Origin: Methanobacterium sp.
GTDB taxonomy: Archaea; Methanobacteriota; Methanobacteria; Methanobacteriales; Methanobacteriaceae
Direction of reading: 5' to 3'
Assembly (NCBI GenBank): GCA_021372715.1
Contig: JAJFTX010000211.1
Span: 1 to 10,955, forward strand
Length of the DNA stretch: 10,955 nt
Shown here: in pieces, positions 6,572-10,955 of the stretch
Layout: each line of letters opens with the position of its first letter
Position numbering within the stretch: the stretch's first letter is position 1
Program-made: the position numbers and the translations under genes
The notes under the pieces: generated by a model
The model's input: only the letters and a program-made list of their open reading frames with translations
Databases searched by the model: none
Told to the model about the DNA's origin: nothing

Positions 6572-6718
6572 ATGAACATAACCTTTATAACAGGTAACCA
6601 GCATAAAGTTAAAGAAGCCCAGGGAATATTAAATAACTTGGGAATTTCACTGGAGCATGCTGATATCGGCTACCCCGAAATCCAGGGAAACCTGGAGGAT
6701 GGATCGCTGGCTGTCTGA
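6572..6718 (+). pseudogene. rdgB: Truncated 5' end of rdgB (left copy)
   Basis: From ATG 6572 the frame encodes MNITFITGNQHKVKEAQG and continues to GYPEIQGNLED, the first 43 residues of an XTP/dITP pyrophosphatase including the TGNxHKxxE substrate loop. It then diverges within a codon into GSLAV and a TGA (6716-6718). The catalytic EDAGLF region and the remaining three quarters of the enzyme are missing, so the product cannot be active. MNITFITGN is the normal start of archaeal homologues, so this is probably the chromosome's original gene start. Upstream in-frame ATG 6548 and TTG 6536 have no ribosome binding site. A further ATG at 6518 meets a stop at 6533. The piece is 93% identical to the start of the intact gene at 10625. 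Confidence 0.9.
6575..6701 (+). repeat. Left 127-bp direct repeat (attL-like)
   Basis: These 127 bp align without gaps to 10625-10751 with nine mismatches, all between 6592 and 6662. Positions 6663-6701 (39 bp) are identical to 10713-10751. Homology stops abruptly at both ends. Seven of the nine differences are synonymous in rdgB. The pattern fits attL of a site-specifically integrated element whose crossover lay in the identical 39 bp. Confidence 0.95.
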
Positions 6719-6780
6719 ATCGCTTGCCAAGTATAAGTATGTATTAATTGGTTTTTAAATCTTATAAAAATTGTTATTTC

Positions 6781-7065
6781 TTACACATTAACCTGTATTT
6801 TTGAATCCTGAATTACGCTATTTTTTTCTGTTATGACATAAGAATTCAACAAAAAATTAGAATGAATATAGAATCTAATTTTATTTATTATAATTAATCC
6901 TTGAAATATGGCTGGCTGGTCGCATGAATCACAATATCTGTTAAAATAAGTATTAAGAACTTCATAGATATCATAAAGTTGGTATAGGGCAAATGGCCTC
7001 TTTTTAATATGTTTACACCACTTTATCCTTAGAATGGGGATTAGAAATAAGTTTTCGTGAGATTT
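6781..7065 (-). pseudogene. Start-less 94-codon open frame, possible gene relic
   Basis: On the minus strand, 94 codons run without a stop from just after a TAG (7068-7066) to a TAA (6783-6781), notable in DNA this AT-rich. The reading looks protein-like: LFLIPILRIKWCKHIKKRPF, ALYQLYDIYEVLNTYFNRYC, then DSCDQPAIFQGLIIINKIRF, with a CxxC pair. No usable start codon or ribosome binding site opens the frame. The same frame begins with ATG at 7101 (MSYDPSTKQ) but is closed by three consecutive stops. I do not recognise the family. It may be a decayed element gene or a chance open frame. Confidence 0.3.
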
Positions 7066-7206
7066 CTATCATTATTGCTTAGTTGATGGATCGTAGGACA
7101 TAAATATTTGGTGTTACTTTTTAACATCATATGAATAATTAAATATAGCTCTTATAATATTGATAGTATAGTTTGCCCCATGTATTTTAATAGAGTGTTA
7201 TTTTAA

Positions 7207-7293
7207 TTAGATGATATTATCTTGAGGGCATGATGAACTCCCACCACATATTATTTCAGCGACATCTAATTCCACATCCATATTAGTCTTCAT
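7207..7293 (-). CDS. Very short ORF with CGGSSSC motif, uncharacterised
   Basis: A 28-codon minus-strand ORF starts MKTNMDVELDVAEII and ends CGGSSSCPQDNII. The frame stays open about 17 codons upstream of the ATG, so it may instead be the tail of a longer decayed gene. No clear Shine-Dalgarno precedes the ATG. Alternating acidic/hydrophobic residues followed by two Cys around GGSSS look more protein-like than random, but I know no match. Doubtful as a functional gene. Confidence 0.2.
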   Translation of the reverse strand: MKTNMDVELDVAEIICGGSSSCPQDNII

Positions 7294-7509
7294 TTTACTG
7301 TTTCTGATGAAATAATGGTGGCGATTTGTACCTAGCTGCCTGAATTAGTTGTTAAGAAAGTATCGGTTATATTCTGTTTGGTTTATATGTAAAGAGCTAT
7401 TTTTAACAATATTTAATTAGCTTGGGTGAAGACTTATTAAAATAGGTAGTGTTCCGAGCAGCGATTTAGCTATGGATATGTATATTGATATCTTCAATTG
7501 GTTTGGTTT
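7294..7509. other. Decayed intergenic sequence before the kinase 3' end
   Basis: No intact gene is visible here. A plus-strand frame from 7430 to a TAG at 7511-7513 reads like a protein C-terminus (SVPSSDLAMDMYIDIFNWFGF) and overlaps the kinase stop codon by two bases. It has no start and is preceded by stops. No clear oligo-T terminator for the kinase is seen on the minus strand. Confidence 0.35.
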
Positions 7510-10152
7510 TTAGATTCTTTTGTTATATTTTAGTTCTTTGAATGTAAAAGTGTATTGTGTTCCATTTGTTCGTTTGAGTTGTAGGGTGCCATCTAATTGA
7601 CTGACTAGGGAGTTTACTAGTCTTAGTCCTAGGGTTGATTCTGTGCTGAAGTTTATTTCTTCTGGGAGTCCTATTCCGTTATCACAGATTTTAAGTTTAT
7701 ATTCTCCACCTTTATGTTTGAGGCTAACTGATATTTCTCCAACATCGTCTGTGAATGCGTATTTCAGGCTGTTTGAGACCAGTTCACTGATTATTAAACC
7801 TAGTGGTACTGATGTTTCTATGTTTAGATATATTTCATCAACATTAATAACCAGTACGATGGCTTTTGCTCCGTAAGAGTCAAATAAATTTAAAACTATG
7901 TTTCTTATGTAGTCAGAGAAGTTAATACGACTTAGATCTTCACTTTGATAAAGCATTTCATGTATCATGGCCATGGAAATCACACGATTTTTACTTTCCT
8001 CTAAAACATTAACTGCCGTGGGATCTTCTTTAACATAACTTTCTTGTAGATCTAAAAGGCTGGAGATTATCTGTAAATTATTCTTAACCCGGTGATGGAT
8101 TTCTTTTAGTAGAACTTCTTTTTCATGGAGGGAATCCTTGATTGCTTTTTCTGAGTACATTTTAGCAATTACTGTACCGGCTTCCAGGCCGATGGACTCT
8201 AAAATGTCCATTTCAAGATCAGTTACAGATGTTTTTTCACTGCTGGCTATACTTATGGATCCGATTATTTTACCTGCCGAATAGAGAGGTACTATGGCCA
8301 CAGATTTAAAACCAGTTCTTACAATACTAGGGGCACTTTCACTGTTATAGTACAGTGGCTTTTTATCACCATATAACTTAGAAAATGGCATCTCTTCTAT
8401 GTTTGCTCGGCTATTATTTTCCAGAATTGATGTAGGGAAGTTTTCATGATAAACTAGTTCAACAAATCGTTTATTTCCTTCCAATAAATATATACCGCCA
8501 CTATTAAACCCTAATAACTCCATGGTGGAATGAACAATTTCTTTAAGCAAATCATCAAAACTAGTTGCGTTGTTTGCCATATCTATAACTTGATTCAATA
8601 TGGTGAGCTTTTTCAACTGATCCTTAGTTTGTTCTTCTGTAATTTTCTGTTTAGTGATATCACGGATAATGGAAGTGAAGAAAGTTTTTTCACCAGATTT
8701 CCAGGAGGCAAGAGACATTTCAAAAGGAAACTCAGATCCATCTTTCCGGAGTCCAGTTGTTGAAGCTGTTCTACCAATCAAACGGTGCTCACCACTTTCT
8801 TTGAATTTCTGGAGCTCATTTAAATAAGATTCTCTAAATCTATGCGGCATTAAAATGGTTAATGGCTTCCCGGTCATCTCTCCCTTTCTATATCCAAAGA
8901 TATCCATTAGACTGTGGTTAAAGAAGATAATATTCCCATTTTCATCAGTGGTAACGATAGCATCAACCGCCGACTCAGCAACAGCACGAAACCGACTTGC
9001 ATTATCTTTTAATTTATCTTCCGCTTTTTTATATTCGGTAATGTCACTACCAATCAATAACACATAATCAATTTTATCATCCTTCATTATATTAGTGGCC
9101 TGATTCAGAACCCAATGAATATCACCATTTTTATCAATAAATCTGGATCTATAAGAATCAATCTTTCTTTTTCTTAATCTTTGTGAAAAATTTTTACTGA
9201 TCAAATCTAAATCCTCTTCTGGGAAAATTCCTAAATCCAAGAAAGTTTTACCTATCAATTCATCTTTGGATAATCCAGTAAATCGCTCTACTGCATCATT
9301 AACATCTAATAATACACCATCCGGATTTATAAGTATGGTATAATCAGGATTGGACTCAAAAAGATTTTTGTATTTCTCTTCACTCTCACTCAGTGCCTTT
9401 TCGGCCTTTTTAGTTTCGGTGATGTCGCGGTAAATGCTAACTCCGTAAATTTTTCCTTCCCACTGTTGAGAGGATAATTTAACTTCGCAAGTGATGGGTG
9501 AACCTTTAATTGGCATTAATTCATATTCTTTGAGATTTTCAGTGAATTCTTTTCCTTCTTGCTTTCTTTGCATTTCTTCAATGGCAATTTTTTTAGATGA
9601 TGGGGTTAAGAAGTCTAAAAAGTTTTTACCTAATAATTCATCCACCGAATCTGCCTTTAATAATCTTATCATAGCAGGGTTAACATAATCAATTATTCCA
9701 TGTTGTGTAATAATCAGACCATCTATCATACCCTCGGCGATGCCAAAAAACCTTTTTTCACTCGCAAGAACAGTTTTATCCATCTCATGCTTGTATAGCG
9801 CTAGTTCAATAGTGTTCTTTAAATCAGTCTTACTAACGGGTTTTATTAAATAACCATAAGGTGATGTGAGCTTGGCACGATTAATAGCACTCTGTTCTGG
9901 ATGAGCAGTTAAATATATCAGAGGTGTATTAAATTCCTCTTTTATCTTGGCTGCAGCTTCGATTCCGTCCATTTCACCCTTTAAAACTATGTCCATTAAA
10001 ACAAGATCAGGTTCAAGATCCGCTACCATCTTGAGAGCTTCATCACCTGTTGAAGCTATACCCACCACTTCATAGTCAAAAGAAGTTAATGATTGTTCGA
10101 AATTCATAGCCTCTATCAGTTCATCTTCAACAATCAAAATCTTATAACTCAA
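7510..10152 (-). CDS. Cytoplasmic hybrid sensor histidine kinase: REC-PAS-PAS-PAS-GAF-HisKA_2-HATPase
   Basis: The 880-residue protein has no membrane segments. An N-terminal receiver (about 1-125) has acidic Glu9/Asp10, phosphoacceptor Asp54 (LMDI), Thr82 and Lys104 (KP). Three PAS domains follow (about 130-250, 258-378, 383-503), each ending in a D-I-T motif (YRDITE, GSDITE, IRDITK), then a GAF domain (about 515-668). The HisKA_2 box EIHHRVKNNLQII (684-696) carries the phosphorylated His (686 or 687). The ATPase has N-box ELVSNSLKYAF (790-800), DNGIGLP (824-830) and GLRLVNSLVSQLDG (842-855). Such proteins autophosphorylate in response to cytoplasmic signals and pass phosphate to receivers. 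The ligand is unknown and no output regulator is encoded here. The start is TTG 10152-10150, with GGTG (10163-10160) seven bases before it. The gene lies alone between the rdgB repeats and appears intact. Confidence 0.93.
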   Translation of the reverse strand: MSYKILIVEDELIEAMNFEQSLTSFDYEVVGIASTGDEALKMVADLEPDLVLMDIVLKGEMDGIEAAAKIKEEFNTPLIYLTAHPEQSAINRAKLTSPYGYLIKPVSKTDLKNTIELALYKHEMDKTVLASEKRFFGIAEGMIDGLIITQHGIIDYVNPAMIRLLKADSVDELLGKNFLDFLTPSSKKIAIEEMQRKQEGKEFTENLKEYELMPIKGSPITCEVKLSSQQWEGKIYGVSIYRDITETKKAEKALSESEEKYKNLFESNPDYTILINPDGVLLDVNDAVERFTGLSKDELIGKTFLDLGIFPEEDLDLISKNFSQRLRKRKIDSYRSRFIDKNGDIHWVLNQATNIMKDDKIDYVLLIGSDITEYKKAEDKLKDNASRFRAVAESAVDAIVTTDENGNIIFFNHSLMDIFGYRKGEMTGKPLTILMPHRFRESYLNELQKFKESGEHRLIGRTASTTGLRKDGSEFPFEMSLASWKSGEKTFFTSIIRDITKQKITEEQTKDQLKKLTILNQVIDMANNATSFDDLLKEIVHSTMELLGFNSGGIYLLEGNKRFVELVYHENFPTSILENNSRANIEEMPFSKLYGDKKPLYYNSESAPSIVRTGFKSVAIVPLYSAGKIIGSISIASSEKTSVTDLEMDILESIGLEAGTVIAKMYSEKAIKDSLHEKEVLLKEIHHRVKNNLQIISSLLDLQESYVKEDPTAVNVLEESKNRVISMAMIHEMLYQSEDLSRINFSDYIRNIVLNLFDSYGAKAIVLVINVDEIYLNIETSVPLGLIISELVSNSLKYAFTDDVGEISVSLKHKGGEYKLKICDNGIGLPEEINFSTESTLGLRLVNSLVSQLDGTLQLKRTNGTQYTFTFKELKYNKRI

Positions 10153-10347
10153 ATCAAAACACCGTGAATAATATATTCTTTATGATTAATAATTACTAGT
10201 ATTTGAACAGAATTAATTGAAATATCAGTGTTTTTTCAATTTACACTTTCATGAATCTATATCTTCAGAACAGATACCATTATAAAGTTAATTTTTTATA
10301 TAATTTCTTCAAATTTTTATGTGGGGCAATTTAAGTATTTTTAGTAC
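10153..10347. other. Kinase upstream region
   Basis: No gene is visible. The minus strand has the GGTG ribosome binding site at 10163-10160. Possible TATA boxes for the kinase are AATATATTA at about 10177-10168, which would give an almost leaderless mRNA, and a better AAATTATATAAAAA at about 10308-10294, which would give a leader of about 120 nt. The same box reads TTTTTATATAATT on the plus strand, where it faces no nearby gene. I cannot decide between these. Confidence 0.35.
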
Positions 10348-10476
10348 TTATTGATATATTCGGGTACTACAGTAGAAATCTAGGCCATTATGATTTATTA
10401 TGGATTTGGGTTTGTAGTTCTTATCTCGGGCAAATTCTTTAAATTGTGGGTCATCTAAAATAGATATGTTATTCAT
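10348..10476 (-). pseudogene. Tyrosine recombinase (integrase) N-terminal remnant
   Basis: A 42-codon ORF begins MNNISILDDPQFKEFARDKN, continues YKPKSIINHNGLDFYCST and stops after RIYQ. The pattern (short lead, then FKEFARDKNYKPKSIINH, then a helix with LDFYC) resembles the SAM-like core-binding domain that opens archaeal and phage tyrosine recombinases, where NLSPKTIxNYxxALxxFC is typical. A good AAGGTGA (10487-10481) lies four bases before the ATG, so the original translation start survives. The catalytic domain (R...HxxR...Y) is absent and other frames downstream close quickly. It lies 148 bp from the right rdgB repeat and reads into the element, the usual place for an integrase gene. It could instead be an unrelated small protein. 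Confidence 0.5.
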
Positions 10477-10533
10477 TTTCTCACCTTCTGATTTTCTGCA
10501 CTACCAGGAAGGATTAAATAAACCATGAATAAC

Positions 10534-10592
10534 TAAATATGTTAAATACTGTTAAATTATTATTTAAATTAAAATTAACTGTTTAAGTGATT
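10534..10592 (+). promoter_or_regulatory. Promoter and RBS of the intact rdgB copy
   Basis: A TAAATATG box (10534-10541) predicts initiation near 10563. An alternative TTATTATTTAAATT at 10556-10569 would start transcription almost at the ribosome binding site. GTGAT at 10587-10591, six bases before ATG 10598, matches the distal anti-Shine-Dalgarno in the same way as at uppP. This region has no similarity to the sequence upstream of the truncated left copy. Confidence 0.4.
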
Positions 10593-10597
10593 CACAT

Positions 10598-10955
10598 ATG
10601 CCGAAAGAAAGCCAGATTCAGAAAAACATAACCTTTATAACTGGTAACCAACACAAAGTTAAAGAAGCCCAAGGTATATTAAATAACTTAGGTATTGCAC
10701 TGGAGCATGCTAATATCGGCTACCCCGAAATCCAGGGAAACCTGGAGGATGTGGCCCGGTATGGTGCACAGTATGCTAGTAGGCGTCTGGGTAAGCCAGT
10801 GATAGTTGAAGACGCCGGATTATTCATAAAAGCTCTTAAATGGTTTCCAGGGACATATTCATCCTATGTACAGGAAACAATAGGCAATAAGGGCATATTA
10901 AAGCTTATGAGTGATGTTAGTAACAGATACGCCGAATTCAGGTCGGTAATTGGGT
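10598..10955 (+). CDS. rdgB: XTP/dITP pyrophosphatase (RdgB/HAM1 family), 3' end beyond window
   Basis: The first 119 codons are present and the frame is open at the window edge. TGNQHKVKEAQ (residues 15-25) is the family's substrate-binding loop, and VIVEDAGLFIKAL with FPGTYSSYV (68-91) is the catalytic region with acidic metal ligands (archaeal enzymes have ED(S/A)GLF). Full family length is about 185 residues. The enzyme hydrolyses XTP, ITP and dITP to monophosphate plus pyrophosphate, keeping deaminated purines out of nucleic acids, in the cytoplasm. The N-terminus, MPKESQIQK before NITFITGN, is about eight residues longer than usual and is not shared with the truncated copy at 6572. The first part of this gene may therefore come from the inserted element, with the rest (from about 10713 on) original. 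Confidence 0.94.
   Translation, partial: MPKESQIQKNITFITGNQHKVKEAQGILNNLGIALEHANIGYPEIQGNLEDVARYGAQYASRRLGKPVIVEDAGLFIKALKWFPGTYSSYVQETIGNKGILKLMSDVSNRYAEFRSVIG
10625..10751 (+). repeat. Right 127-bp direct repeat (attR-like)
   Basis: This is the partner of 6575-6701, with 118 of 127 positions identical and no gaps. The last 39 bp are identical and lie where the intact gene continues. To the left, homology ends at codon 10 of the intact gene. If the segment is an integrated element, its left part is element-derived and everything right of the 39-bp core is the original chromosome. Confidence 0.95.

Larger units (their letters stand above)
6702..10624. mobile_element. Putative degraded integrated element in the 5' part of rdgB
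   Basis: About 3.9 kb lie between two partial copies of the rdgB 5' end. Contents: about 800 bp of decayed sequence with relic ORFs, a large histidine kinase gene, a short ORF like the core-binding domain of a tyrosine recombinase next to the right repeat and reading inward, and a new promoter and start for rdgB. A recombinase gene beside an att site, target duplication, and reconstitution of the target gene are classic features of integrative elements. Removing 6702-10751 rejoins rdgB in frame. The recombinase remnant is far too short to be active, so the element would be immobile unless helped. The alternative is a tandem duplication or homologous import of foreign DNA with no site-specific step. 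Confidence 0.5.

Noticed and set aside
7643..9688. Several 65-77 codon plus-strand ORFs opposite the histidine kinase
   Set aside because: All are antisense to conserved kinase domains and lack ribosome binding sites or recognisable motifs.

Overview
The window is AT-rich archaeal DNA, most likely from a pseudomurein-walled methanogen of the Methanobacteriales (Methanobacterium-like). The evidence is a fused Kae1-Bud32 gene, an archaeal-type CobT (UPF0284), a secreted protein with pseudomurein-binding repeats and a C71-like peptidase domain, a DUF5518 membrane protein, TTTATATA-type box A promoters, GGAGGTGAT-type ribosome binding sites and oligo-T terminators.

Layout. (1) 1-1700: uppP (lipid carrier pyrophosphatase, +) converges with a small Gly-rich membrane protein gene (-). 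Upstream of the latter lies a relic of an XRE/HTH_3 regulator with an in-frame stop. (2) 1710-4630: a CobT-like gene (-) and the Kae1-Bud32 fusion gene (+) diverge from a shared promoter region. (3) 4631-6535: a gene-poor stretch, then a secreted pseudomurein-binding, transglutaminase-like peptidase gene behind a near-perfect box A and followed by an oligo-T terminator. (4) 6572-10751: two 127-bp copies of the 5' part of rdgB (XTP/dITP pyrophosphatase) flank about 3.9 kb. The left copy is cut off after 43 codons. The right copy runs into an intact gene that leaves the window. Between them are about 800 bp of decayed sequence, a large cytoplasmic REC-PAS-PAS-PAS-GAF-HisKA_2 histidine kinase (-), and a 42-codon ORF resembling the N-terminal core-binding domain of a tyrosine recombinase.

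Main inference: 6702-10624 looks like a degraded element integrated site-specifically into the 5' part of rdgB, which rebuilt the gene with a new promoter, ribosome binding site and N-terminus. All nine mismatches between the copies lie in the first 88 bp, and the last 39 bp are identical. This is the pattern left by a crossover inside that 39-bp block between the chromosomal gene and an element carrying a diverged rdgB 5' end. Seven of the nine differences are synonymous, so both versions were recently under selection as coding sequence. Joining 6701 to 10752 restores a normal rdgB in frame. The kinase would then be element cargo.

How the genes relate: uppP and the C71-like peptidase both concern the cell wall (lipid-carrier recycling and wall cleavage or binding). 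Kae1-Bud32 serves tRNA t6A synthesis, and rdgB, often its neighbour in euryarchaea, is nucleotide housecleaning. Here the two are separated by the peptidase gene and the kinase element, making this interval an apparent insertion hotspot.
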